A stretch of 64,000 nucleotides of DNA from Modestobacter versicolor (GTDB taxonomy: Bacteria > Actinomycetota > Actinomycetes > Mycobacteriales > Geodermatophilaceae), in NCBI RefSeq assembly GCF_014195485.1, contig NZ_JACIBU010000001.1:1302001-1366000 (forward strand), in the 5' to 3' direction. This document shows, in pieces, positions 16,002 to 22,700 of this stretch. The stretch's first letter is position 1. Each line of letters opens with the position of its first letter. The notes under the pieces are model-generated. The model worked only from the letters and a program-made list of their open reading frames with translations, made no database searches and was not told the DNA's origin. The position numbers and the translations under genes are program-made.

Positions 16002-17339
16002 TCAGCGCTGGGGGCCGACACCATTCGTGTTCAGGCCCTGGATGATCCGCGAGGACTCCTCGAACCCGATGACCACGATGGCGTCCGGGCTGAACTCGGT
16101 CATCTGCTGCACCTCGGCGTCGTAGTTCGCCGCCTGCGGGTCGTAGATGACGGTCTGGATCGAGTCCTCCGGCAGGCCGTCGGCGATCAGGTTGTTCTTG
16201 GTGTTCTCCGCCAGCCCGGTGCCGTAGGGGTCGTTGGTGGCGAGGATGCCGACGGTGTTGTTGCCGTCGGCGCCGATCAGGTCGGCCAGCGCCCGAGCCT
16301 GCAGCAGGTCCGGGGGCGCGGTGCGGAAGTACAGCCCCTGGTCGTTGTAGTTCGTGAACTGGTCGGACGTGTTGGCGGGCGAGATCTGCATGACGCCGGC
16401 CTGGGTGATCGTGTCGATCACGGTCAGGCTCACGCCGGAGGACGCCGCACCGATGATCGCGTTGACGCCGGACTGCAGGAGGCGGTCCACGGTCTGGGTG
16501 GCGGTGTCGGTCGAGGCGTCGCCCGAGTCACCGGTCACCAGGGTGACCGGCTGGCCGAGCACACCACCGGCGGCGTTGATGTCGTTGATCGCCAGCTGCA
16601 CGCCGGCGACCTCCGGCGGGCCGAGGAAGGCCAGGTTGCCGGTCTCGGGCAGCAGGGTGCCGATGGTCAGCGGCGTCGGGCTGGTGGCACCGGCGGCGAC
16701 CGGCGCGGGGCCGGGCTCGCTGGTGGCGTTGGCCTCGTCGCCGGCGACCTGGAACTCGGTCTTCGAGTCGTCGAGGGCGTTGTCGTCGCCGAACTGCAGC
16801 AGACCGAAGCTCGCCTGGGCCGGCTCGCCGGCGTCGGTGAAGCTCAGCGGGCCGGAGAAGCCGTCGAAGTCGACGTCGCCACCGGCGTTGATGATCTCGA
16901 GGCACGCGGCAAAGTCGGAGCACTTGTCGCCACCCACGGTGAGGGCGTTGACGTAGGGGCCGAAGACCGTCGCCTGGGTGCTGCCGGCGGACTGGGCAGC
17001 GAGCGCGATCAGCATCGCGGCGTCGTAGGACTCAGCGCTGTAGTTGTAGTCCTGCAGGTCGGGGTCGACCTCGAGCAGCCGGTCGGTGAAGTCCGAGGAG
17101 AGCTCCGTCAGCGGCGTGGTGCCCTTCATGCCGGCCAGCGCGCCGTCCTCGTCGAAGTCCTCGCCGAGGGCGTTGCCCATGTTGCCGTCAGTGCCGTAGA
17201 CGTTGACCTGCTTCTCGCTGCTCGCGCCGCTGTCGCCACCGCTGTCGCCGCTGTCGTCGCTGCTGCCGCCACAGGCGGTCAGCGCGAGCAGGGCAGCACC
17301 GGAGAGCGCGGTCGCGCGGGCGAAGGTGCCTGTGCGCAT
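16002..17339 (-). CDS. LivJ-type ABC substrate-binding lipoprotein, circularly permuted
   Basis: A 445-residue secreted lipoprotein. Signal peptide 1-22, lipobox LTAC with Cys23, then a Ser/Gly/Asp-rich linker. The order of the two Peripla_BP_6 halves is swapped. Residues 44-200 are the half normally at the C-terminus (VNVYGTDGN, YSAESYDAAMLIALAAQSAG, KCSDFAACLEII, DFDGFSGPLSF). Residues 223-445 are the half normally at the N-terminus (PLTIGTLLPETGNLAFLGPP, NDINAAGGV, SPANTSDQF, VVIGFEESSRIIQ). The protein ends NGVGPQR, exactly where a normal homologue would continue into the VY-DGN segment. A 22-residue Ala/Pro linker (201-222) joins the old ends. Shine-Dalgarno GGGAG precedes ATG 17339. Probable partner of livHMGF. 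Confidence 0.9.
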   Translation of the reverse strand: MRTGTFARATALSGAALLALTACGGSSDDSGDSGGDSGASSEKQVNVYGTDGNMGNALGEDFDEDGALAGMKGTTPLTELSSDFTDRLLEVDPDLQDYNYSAESYDAAMLIALAAQSAGSTQATVFGPYVNALTVGGDKCSDFAACLEIINAGGDVDFDGFSGPLSFTDAGEPAQASFGLLQFGDDNALDDSKTEFQVAGDEANATSEPGPAPVAAGATSPTPLTIGTLLPETGNLAFLGPPEVAGVQLAINDINAAGGVLGQPVTLVTGDSGDASTDTATQTVDRLLQSGVNAIIGAASSGVSLTVIDTITQAGVMQISPANTSDQFTNYNDQGLYFRTAPPDLLQARALADLIGADGNNTVGILATNDPYGTGLAENTKNNLIADGLPEDSIQTVIYDPQAANYDAEVQQMTEFSPDAIVVIGFEESSRIIQGLNTNGVGPQR

Positions 17340-17421
17340 CAAGGAACTCCCAGAGATCTGAATACATGTCCACCGGCGCTCGCAGGCAACATCGCCTGTC
17401 GGGGTGCCGATCAGTGCGGAG

Positions 17422-17427
17422 AACCTA
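17422..17427 (-). promoter_or_regulatory. Candidate -10 of the binding-protein gene
   Basis: TAGGTT on the minus strand, giving a leader of about 75 nt that ends in the GGGAG Shine-Dalgarno. No clear -35. Confidence 0.3.
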
Positions 17428-17509
17428 ACCGGCCGGTGAACGGCCGGAGCCGCCTCTGGTCGCACCGTGACGGTGTTGTGACCTGCCCGTCGCGCCGCCG
17501 CCACATGCG

Positions 17510-17557
17510 CCACCGGCGCGTCACACGGCTGCAACCAGCCGTGCGACGCGCCGGTGG
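17510..17557 (-). terminator. pdtaR terminator hairpin
   Basis: A 13-bp outer stem and an 8-bp inner stem (CACGGCTG with CAGCCGTG) separated by a single A-C mismatch, loop CAAC, beginning 17 nt after the pdtaR stop. Confidence 0.85.
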
Positions 17558-17574
17558 GCGACGTGAGGTGGGTC

Positions 17575-18192
17575 TCAGGAGCCGGCGGTCCCGCCGGTCG
17601 GGGTGGCCTCGTCGGCGACCTCGGTGGTGAGGATCGCCTGCGCCAACGCCTTCATCGAGGTGCGCTCGTTCATCGCCGTGCGCTGGATCCAGCGGAATGC
17701 CTCGGCCTCGGTCATGCCGCGCTCGGCCATCAGCCGGCCCTTGGCCTGCTCGACGACCTTGCGCGCCTCGAGCCGCTCCTTGAGGTCGGTGACCTCGGCG
17801 TCCAGGGCGTGCATCTCCTGGAACCGGCCGACCGCGACCTCGATCGCAGGGACCAGGTCGTTCTTGGAGAACGGCTTGACCAGGTAGGCCATGGCGCCGG
17901 CGTCGCGGGCCCGCTCGACCAGCTCGCGCTGGCTGAAGGCGGTCAGCACGATCACCGGCGCGATGCGGGCCGCCGCGATCTGCTCGGCGGCGGCGATGCC
18001 GTCGAGGACGGGCATCTGGACGTCGAGGACGACGAGGTCGGGCCGCAGCTCCTTGGCCTGGTCGACGGCCGCCTGGCCGTCGCCGACCTCGCCGACGACG
18101 ACGTACCCCTCCTCCTCCAGCATCTCCTTGAGGTCGAGGCGGATGAGTGCCTCGTCCTCAGCGATGAGGACCCGGGTCGGTGCGTTGCTCAC
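17575..18192 (-). CDS. pdtaR: ANTAR-domain response regulator (PdtaR-like)
   Basis: A 205-residue response regulator that acts on RNA rather than DNA. The receiver domain (about 6-118) has the acidic pocket ED at 12-13, phospho-acceptor Asp57 in LVVLDVQMP, Thr84 and Lys106 in AYLVKPFSK. A coiled helix and an ANTAR domain follow (about 125-186; VVEQAKGRLMAERGMTEAEA, FRWIQRTAMNERTSM), which binds paired hairpins to cause antitermination. The layout matches mycobacterial Rv1626, whose histidine kinase partner is encoded elsewhere. No kinase is next to it here. GTG start with TAGGAT six nucleotides upstream, hence leaderless. Confidence 0.93.
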   Translation of the reverse strand: MSNAPTRVLIAEDEALIRLDLKEMLEEEGYVVVGEVGDGQAAVDQAKELRPDLVVLDVQMPVLDGIAAAEQIAAARIAPVIVLTAFSQRELVERARDAGAMAYLVKPFSKNDLVPAIEVAVGRFQEMHALDAEVTDLKERLEARKVVEQAKGRLMAERGMTEAEAFRWIQRTAMNERTSMKALAQAILTTEVADEATPTGGTAGS

Positions 18193-18198
18193 CGGGTG

Positions 18199-18204
18199 AT
18201 CCTA
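18199..18204 (-). promoter_or_regulatory. -10 element, leaderless pdtaR transcript
   Basis: TAGGAT on the minus strand, 6 nt before the GTG at 18192. Confidence 0.5.
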
Positions 18205-18260
18205 TCGACCGCGGCCAGCCCCCGACCGCCCGATACGCTGCGGGTCACCCGGTTGTGCTG

Positions 18261-18337
18261 GCCCCCGTACCCCAATCGGCAGAGGGAGCGGATTCAAAAC
18301 CCGCGCAGTGTGCGTTCGAGTCGCACCGGGGGCACCA
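18261..18337 (+). tRNA. tRNA-Leu (CAA), class I shape, CCA encoded
   Basis: A 7-bp acceptor (GCCCCCG with CGGGGGC), discriminator A, and an encoded CCA, unlike the three tRNAs near 1.2-1.5 kb. The anticodon loop TTCAAAA gives CAA (Leu, UUG codons). The last pair of the anticodon stem is an A-C mismatch (18292/18300). The variable loop is only 5 nt (18305-18309), although leucine tRNAs normally have a long variable arm. T-arm GTGCG/CGCAC is perfect. The 3' half is repeated 30 bp downstream. Confidence 0.85.
18298..18336 (+). repeat. 39-bp direct repeat, first copy (inside tRNA-Leu 3' half)
   Basis: Runs from the anticodon loop to the second base of CCA. Identical to 18367-18405. This is the segment most tRNA-targeting integrases use as attachment core. 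Confidence 0.9.
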
Positions 18338-18366
18338 TCGCGCAAGGACGAACTGCAGCGATCCAC

Positions 18367-18405
18367 AACCCGCGCAGTGTGCGTTCGAGTCGCACCGGGG
18401 GCACC
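18367..18405 (+). repeat. 39-bp direct repeat, second copy (possible att site)
   Basis: An exact copy of the tRNA-Leu 3' half, separated from the first by 30 bp. The bases just before it (GATCCAC) still resemble the tRNA (GATTCAA), so homology fades through the anticodon loop. There is no 5' half, so it is not a second tRNA. It is most easily read as the remaining attachment site of a lost integrative element. Confidence 0.75.
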
Positions 18406-18429
18406 CGAGGGAACGGCCCGCTCGCCGCC

Positions 18430-18435
18430 TAAGTT
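18430..18435 (+). promoter_or_regulatory. -10 element, leaderless decarboxylase transcript
   Basis: TAAGTT, 6 nt before the GTG at 18442. It fixes that GTG, rather than the ATG four codons later, as the start. Confidence 0.5.
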
Positions 18436-18441
18436 GGCTCC

Positions 18442-20229
18442 GTGACCGGCCACATGACCCCCGAGCAGTTCCGCCAGCACGGCCACGAGGTGGTCGACTG
18501 GATCGCCGACTACTGGACCCGCATCGGGTCGTTCCCGGTCCGCTCGCAGGTCTCCCCCGGCGACGTCCGCGCCTCGCTGCCGGCCAGCGCCCCCGAGCAG
18601 GGCGAGCCGTTCTCCGCCGTCCTCGCCGACCTGGACCGCGTCGTCCTGCCCGGGGTGACCCACTGGCAGCACCCGGGCTTCTTCGGCTACTTCCCGGCCA
18701 ACACCTCCGGCCCCTCGGTGCTCGGCGACCTGGTGTCCGCGGGGCTGGGCGTGCAGGGCATGTCCTGGGTGACCAGCCCGGCCGCGACCGAGCTCGAGCA
18801 GCACGTGCTCGACTGGTTCGCCGAGCTGATGGGTCTGCCCGAGTCGTTCCGCTCCACCGGCACCGGCGGGGGCGTCGTCCAGGACTCCAGCTCCGGCGCC
18901 AACCTGGTCGCGCTGCTCGCCGCGCTGCACCGGGCCAGCAAGGGCGCCACGGTGCGGCACGGCGTGCGGCCCGAGGACCACACCGTCTACGTCTCCGCCG
19001 AGACGCACAGCTCGATGGAGAAGGCGGCCCGCATCGCCGGGCTCGGCACCGACGCCATCCGGGTCGTGGAGGTGGACGGCGACCTGGCGATGAGCCCCGG
19101 TGCGCTGCGCCAGCGGCTCGCCCGCGACGTCGCCCGCGGCTACACGCCGGTGCTGGTCTGCGCGACGGTCGGCACCACCTCGACCACCGCGGTCGACCCG
19201 CTCGCCGAGCTCGGCCCGATCTGCCAGGAGTACGGCGTCTGGCTGCACGTGGACGCCGCCTACGCCGGTGTGAGCGCCGTCGTCCCGGAGCTGCGCGCCC
19301 TGCAGGCCGGCGTCGAGTGGGCCGACAGCTACACCACCGACGCGCACAAGTGGCTGCTCACCGGGTTCGACGCGACGCTGTTCTGGGTCGCCGACCGGGC
19401 CGCCCTCACCGGCGCGCTGGCGATCCTGCCCGAGTACCTGCGCAACGCCGCCACCGACACCGGCGCGGTCGTCGACTACCGCGACTGGCAGATCGAGCTG
19501 GGCCGCCGGTTCCGCGCGCTGAAGCTGTGGTTCGTCGTCCGCTGGTACGGCGCCGAGGGGCTGCGCGAGCACATCCGCAGCCACGTGGCGTGGGCCCAGG
19601 AGCTGGCCGGCTGGGCCGACGCCGACGACCGGTTCGACGTCGCCGCGCCGCACCCGCTGTCGCTGGTCTGCCTGCAGCCGCGCTGGGCGGCCGACGTGGA
19701 CGCCGACGTCGCCACGATGACCCTGCTGGACCGGCTCAACGACGGCGGCGAGGTGTTCCTGACCCACACCACCGTCGGCGGCGCGGCGGTGCTGCGGGTG
19801 GCCATCGGCGCCCCCACCACCACCCGCGAGCACGTGCAGCGGGTGTGGACCCTGCTGGGCGAGGCGCACGACTGGCTGGCCAACGACTTCGCCGAGCAGG
19901 CCCGGGAGCGCCGCGAGGCCGAGCGCCGGGAGAAGGCCGCCGCCGAGGAGCAGTTCCGGGCCAACCGCGCGGCCCAGCTCGAGGCGGAGGCGGCCGCAGC
20001 CGCCGAGGCCGCAGCCGCCGAGGCAGCAACCGTCGAGGCGGCAGCCGCAGCACCCGAGGTGGAGACCCCCGCCGCCTGGGACGAGAGCGCGAGCCAGGCC
20101 GCCGCGCAGGCCGACCTCGCCGAGGCCGACCCCGAGCCGCAGGCCGACCCCGAGCCGCAGGCCGACCCCGAGCCGCAGGCCGACCCCGAGCCGCAGGGCG
20201 ACCCCGCGGCGGAGGCCGGCACCGACTGA
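18442..20229 (+). CDS. PLP-dependent aromatic-amino-acid-type decarboxylase with long disordered tail
   Basis: A 595-residue group II pyridoxal-phosphate decarboxylase (AADC/glutamate decarboxylase superfamily). Family segments: THWQHPGFFGYFPANTSGPS (about 73), SSSGANLVALLAAL, ETHSSMEKAARIAG with the PLP-stacking His, WLHVDAAYAG with the phosphate-helping Asp, and TTDAHKWLL with the Schiff-base Lys. The core ends near residue 480. A Glu/Arg/Ala helix follows, then an Ala/Glu-rich stretch and four ADPEPQ repeats. The substrate (Trp, Tyr, Phe or DOPA) cannot be told. The gene stands alone beside the tRNA-Leu repeat and could have arrived with an element, which is speculation. Confidence 0.88.
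   Translation: MTGHMTPEQFRQHGHEVVDWIADYWTRIGSFPVRSQVSPGDVRASLPASAPEQGEPFSAVLADLDRVVLPGVTHWQHPGFFGYFPANTSGPSVLGDLVSAGLGVQGMSWVTSPAATELEQHVLDWFAELMGLPESFRSTGTGGGVVQDSSSGANLVALLAALHRASKGATVRHGVRPEDHTVYVSAETHSSMEKAARIAGLGTDAIRVVEVDGDLAMSPGALRQRLARDVARGYTPVLVCATVGTTSTTAVDPLAELGPICQEYGVWLHVDAAYAGVSAVVPELRALQAGVEWADSYTTDAHKWLLTGFDATLFWVADRAALTGALAILPEYLRNAATDTGAVVDYRDWQIELGRRFRALKLWFVVRWYGAEGLREHIRSHVAWAQELAGWADADDRFDVAAPHPLSLVCLQPRWAADVDADVATMTLLDRLNDGGEVFLTHTTVGGAAVLRVAIGAPTTTREHVQRVWTLLGEAHDWLANDFAEQARERREAERREKAAAEEQFRANRAAQLEAEAAAAAEAAAAEAATVEAAAAAPEVETPAAWDESASQAAAQADLAEADPEPQADPEPQADPEPQADPEPQGDPAAEAGTD
20125..20196 (+). repeat. Four perfect 18-bp tandem repeats in a coding tail
   Basis: GCCGACCCCGAGCCGCAG repeated four times in frame, encoding ADPEPQ units at the C-terminus of the decarboxylase. 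Perfect identity suggests recent slippage expansion. Confidence 0.95.
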
Positions 20230-20232
20230 CCG

Positions 20233-20272
20233 CAGGAGGGGCTCAGCCGAGCGAGCGGATGAGCCCCTCCTG
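20233..20272. terminator. Bidirectional terminator overlapping the tesB 3' end
   Basis: A perfect 13-bp stem (CAGGAGGGGCTCA with TGAGCCCCTCCTG) with a 14-nt loop. It follows the decarboxylase stop by 3 nt and includes the last codons and stop of tesB. Confidence 0.75.
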
Positions 20273-21127
20273 GGCCACGGTGGCCACGTGGGTGCCGTCG
20301 GCCGCCCAGATCTGGCCGAAGCACAGCGCCCGGCCGCTGGCCGCCGCCGGGCTGTCGGTCTCGTACAGGAACCACTCGTCGGCGCGCACGGGCCGGTGGA
20401 ACCAGACGGCGTGGTCCAGGCTCGCGCCGACCGTCGAGCCGCCCCAGCCGCCGCCGGTGCGGGCCAGGCCGGCCGACAGCAGGGTCAGGTCGCTGACGAA
20501 GGTGAGCGCCGCGGCGTGCACCGCCTCGTCGTCGGGGAGCGTGCCGGTCACCCGGAACCAGATCCGGGTGGCGGTGTCCGGGGGCAGCCGCGGTTCGGGG
20601 TCGAACGGGTCGGCGAGGTAGCGCTGCTCCACCGCCCGGCCGATCGCCCGGGACGCCGCGGCCTGCTCGGGGTGCGCCTTGGCGACCTCGTCCAGCCCGG
20701 GCAGGGACTCCGGGCCGGGGACCTCGGGCATCGGCAGCGAGTGCTCCACCACCGCCCGCTCCCCCGCGGTGAAGTCCGCGGTCAGCGCGAAGATGGCGAC
20801 GTCGGCGCCCTTGCGGGTCTGCCGGGCCACCACCCGCCGGGTGCTGAACGTCCGGCCCTCGCGGATCCGGTCGACCTCGTAGCGGATCTCCTCGTGCGGG
20901 TCACCGGGCCGCAGGAAGTACGAGTGCAGCGAGTGCACCGGGCGGTCGGTGGAGACGGTGGCCTGCGCAGCCGTGAGCGCCTGCGCGGCCACCTGCCCGC
21001 CGAAGATCCGCTGCAGCGGCGTCGTCGGGGTGGTGCCGACGTACAGGTCCGGACCCCGCTCCTCCAGGTCCAGCACCTGCATCAGGTCCGAGGCCGGGCC
21101 CGAGGACACCCCCGACGACGACGTCAC
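20243..21127 (-). CDS. tesB: Acyl-CoA thioesterase II
   Basis: A 294-residue double-hotdog thioesterase that cleaves medium and long acyl-CoAs to fatty acid and CoA. Family marks: GGQVAAQALTAAQATV and HSLHSYFLRPG in the first hotdog, and ASLDHAVWFHRPVRADEW with CFGQIWAADGTHVATVAQEG in the second, where the Asp/Thr/Gln active-site residues lie. It starts with GTG that overlaps the pyk stop (GTGA), so pyk and tesB are translationally coupled. From memory the same pyk-tesB pair is found in mycobacteria (Rv1617-Rv1618). Confidence 0.93.
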   Translation of the reverse strand: MTSSSGVSSGPASDLMQVLDLEERGPDLYVGTTPTTPLQRIFGGQVAAQALTAAQATVSTDRPVHSLHSYFLRPGDPHEEIRYEVDRIREGRTFSTRRVVARQTRKGADVAIFALTADFTAGERAVVEHSLPMPEVPGPESLPGLDEVAKAHPEQAAASRAIGRAVEQRYLADPFDPEPRLPPDTATRIWFRVTGTLPDDEAVHAAALTFVSDLTLLSAGLARTGGGWGGSTVGASLDHAVWFHRPVRADEWFLYETDSPAAASGRALCFGQIWAADGTHVATVAQEGLIRSLG

Positions 21128-22539
21128 GCCTCGGTACCCACCTCGTGCACCCGGACGAGGTTCGTCGAGCCGGCGGTGTTCGGCGGCGAGCCGGCCACCA
21201 CGACGACCTTGTCGCCCTCCTTGAGCCGGCCGATGGACAGCAGCGAGAAGTCGACCTGGCCGACCATGTCGTCGGTGTGCGTCACCTCGGGCACCAGGAA
21301 GGTCTCCACGCCCCAGGACAGCGCCAGCCGGCTGCGGACCGCGGGGTCGGTGGTGAAGGCCAGGATCGGCAGCCGGGTGTGCAGCGCGGCCAGCAGCTGC
21401 GCGGTCTTGCCGGTGAGGGTGAAGGCGGCCAGCGCGGCCACGTCGAGCGCCTCGCCGATGTCCTTGGCGGCCCGCACGATCGCGCCGGAGCGGTTCTTCG
21501 CCGGGCGGAGCAGGTCGGGCACCCGGACGGCGTCGGACTCGACGGCGTCGATGATCCGCTCCATCGTCTTGACCGCGACGATGGGGAACTTCCCGACCGA
21601 GGTCTCGCCGGACAGCATCACCGCGTCGGCACCGTCGAGGACGGCGTTGGCGACGTCGGAGGCCTCGGCGCGGGTGGGCCGGGAGTTCTCGATCATCGAC
21701 TCGAGCATCTGGGTGGCCACGATGACCGGCTTGTTGCGCTCGCGGGCCACCTGCACGGCGCGCTTCTGCACCAGCGGCACCTGCTCCAGCGGCAGCTCGA
21801 CGCCCAGGTCGCCGCGGGCGACCATGATGCCGTCGAAGGCCTTGACGATCGCCTCGAGGTTCTCGACCGCCTCGGGCTTCTCCAGCTTGGCGATGACCGG
21901 GACCTCGACGTCCTCCTGGCGCATGATCTCGCGCACCAGCTCGACGTCGCGGGCGTGCCGGACGAAGGACAGCGCGATGAAGTCGACGCCCAGCGAGAGG
22001 GCGAAGCGCAGGTCCTCGGCGTCCTTGTCGGACATGGCCGGGACGCTGACGGCGACACCGGGCAGGGACAGGCCCTTGTTGTTGGAGACCGGGCCGCCCT
22101 CGAGCACCAGGCAGAACACGTCGGGGCCCTTGACGTCGACCACGGTCAGCGCGAGCTTGCCGTCGTCGACCAGCAGGCGGTCACCGACGCGGGCGTCGTT
22201 GGCGAGGTCCTTGTAGGTGGTGGAGACGCGGTCGGCGGTGCCCTCCACGTCGTCCACGGTGATGCAGACCCGGCTGCCGGTCTCCCACTGCACCGGGCCG
22301 TCGGCGAACGTGCCGAGGCGGATCTTGGGGCCCTGCAGGTCGGCCAGCACGGCCACGGCGCGGCCGACCGTGTCCGACGCCGTCCGGACGTGCCGGTAGG
22401 CGGTCTCGTGGTCGGCGTGCTTGCCGTGGCTGAAGTTGAGGCGGGCGACGTCCATACCGGCCTCGACGAGGGCGGTGATCTGCTCCAGGGAGCCGGTGGC
22501 CGGGCCCAGGGTGCAGACGATCTTGGCGCGACGAGACAT
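21124..22539 (-). CDS. pyk: Pyruvate kinase
   Basis: A 471-residue enzyme converting phosphoenolpyruvate and ADP to pyruvate and ATP. Segments: KIVCTLGPATGSLEQITALV at the N-terminus, RLNFSHGKHADH with nucleotide and K+ site residues, PVIAKLEKPEAVENLEAIV with the catalytic Lys, IMVARGDLGVELP with the metal ligands, and ATQMLESMI before the C-terminal allosteric domain. TAGTTT lies six bases before the ATG and there is no Shine-Dalgarno, so the message is probably leaderless. It is followed by tesB in a GTGA overlap. A large hairpin and a palindromic repeat separate it from gltD. Confidence 0.97.
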   Translation of the reverse strand: MSRRAKIVCTLGPATGSLEQITALVEAGMDVARLNFSHGKHADHETAYRHVRTASDTVGRAVAVLADLQGPKIRLGTFADGPVQWETGSRVCITVDDVEGTADRVSTTYKDLANDARVGDRLLVDDGKLALTVVDVKGPDVFCLVLEGGPVSNNKGLSLPGVAVSVPAMSDKDAEDLRFALSLGVDFIALSFVRHARDVELVREIMRQEDVEVPVIAKLEKPEAVENLEAIVKAFDGIMVARGDLGVELPLEQVPLVQKRAVQVARERNKPVIVATQMLESMIENSRPTRAEASDVANAVLDGADAVMLSGETSVGKFPIVAVKTMERIIDAVESDAVRVPDLLRPAKNRSGAIVRAAKDIGEALDVAALAAFTLTGKTAQLLAALHTRLPILAFTTDPAVRSRLALSWGVETFLVPEVTHTDDMVGQVDFSLLSIGRLKEGDKVVVVAGSPPNTAGSTNLVRVHEVGTEA

Positions 22540-22545
22540 GGGGCA

Positions 22546-22551
22546 AAACTA
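22546..22551 (-). promoter_or_regulatory. -10 element, leaderless pyk transcript
   Basis: TAGTTT on the minus strand, 6 nt before the pyk ATG. Confidence 0.5.
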
Positions 22552-22563
22552 GCCGCTGCCGCA

Positions 22564-22597
22564 GGGGGCACGGCCGACCGGGTCGGCCGTGTCCCCC
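22564..22597 (-). terminator. Hairpin between gltD and pyk
   Basis: CACGGCCGA pairs with TCGGCCGTG and, across a one-base bulge, GGGGG with CCCCC. Probably ends the gltBD transcript just before the pyk promoter. Confidence 0.6.
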
Positions 22598-22639
22598 CGA
22601 GGTGGCGCAGTCGTCCTGGACGTCCTGACGTGCTGGAAC

Positions 22640-22699
22640 GGCCCCTCCGCAGGGGCCCGCGGCGCGCGGAGCGCGGCGTGGGGAGCGGAGGGGTCCTTA
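22640..22699 (-). repeat. 60-nt palindromic repeat, copy D
   Basis: On the minus strand it begins TAAGGACC immediately after the gltD stop and closes GGCC. The variable stem is CCTCC with GGAGG (5 bp, fully complementary). The interior diverges most from the other copies. Confidence 0.8.
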
Positions 22700-22700
22700 C

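Noticed and set aside
16002-17339. Frameshifted or two-gene reading of the binding protein
   Set aside because: One uninterrupted frame with uniform codon use covers both halves, one signal peptide precedes it, and a terminator follows.
18367-18405. Second tRNA gene after tRNA-Leu
   Set aside because: Only the 3' half is present; there is no acceptor 5' strand or D-arm. Treated as a repeat.
20125-20196. CRISPR-like array
   Set aside because: The 18-bp units are contiguous without spacers and lie in frame within a coding sequence.
22564-22597. Riboswitch before pyk
   Set aside because: It is a simple bulged hairpin upstream of the predicted leaderless start, better explained as the gltBD terminator.
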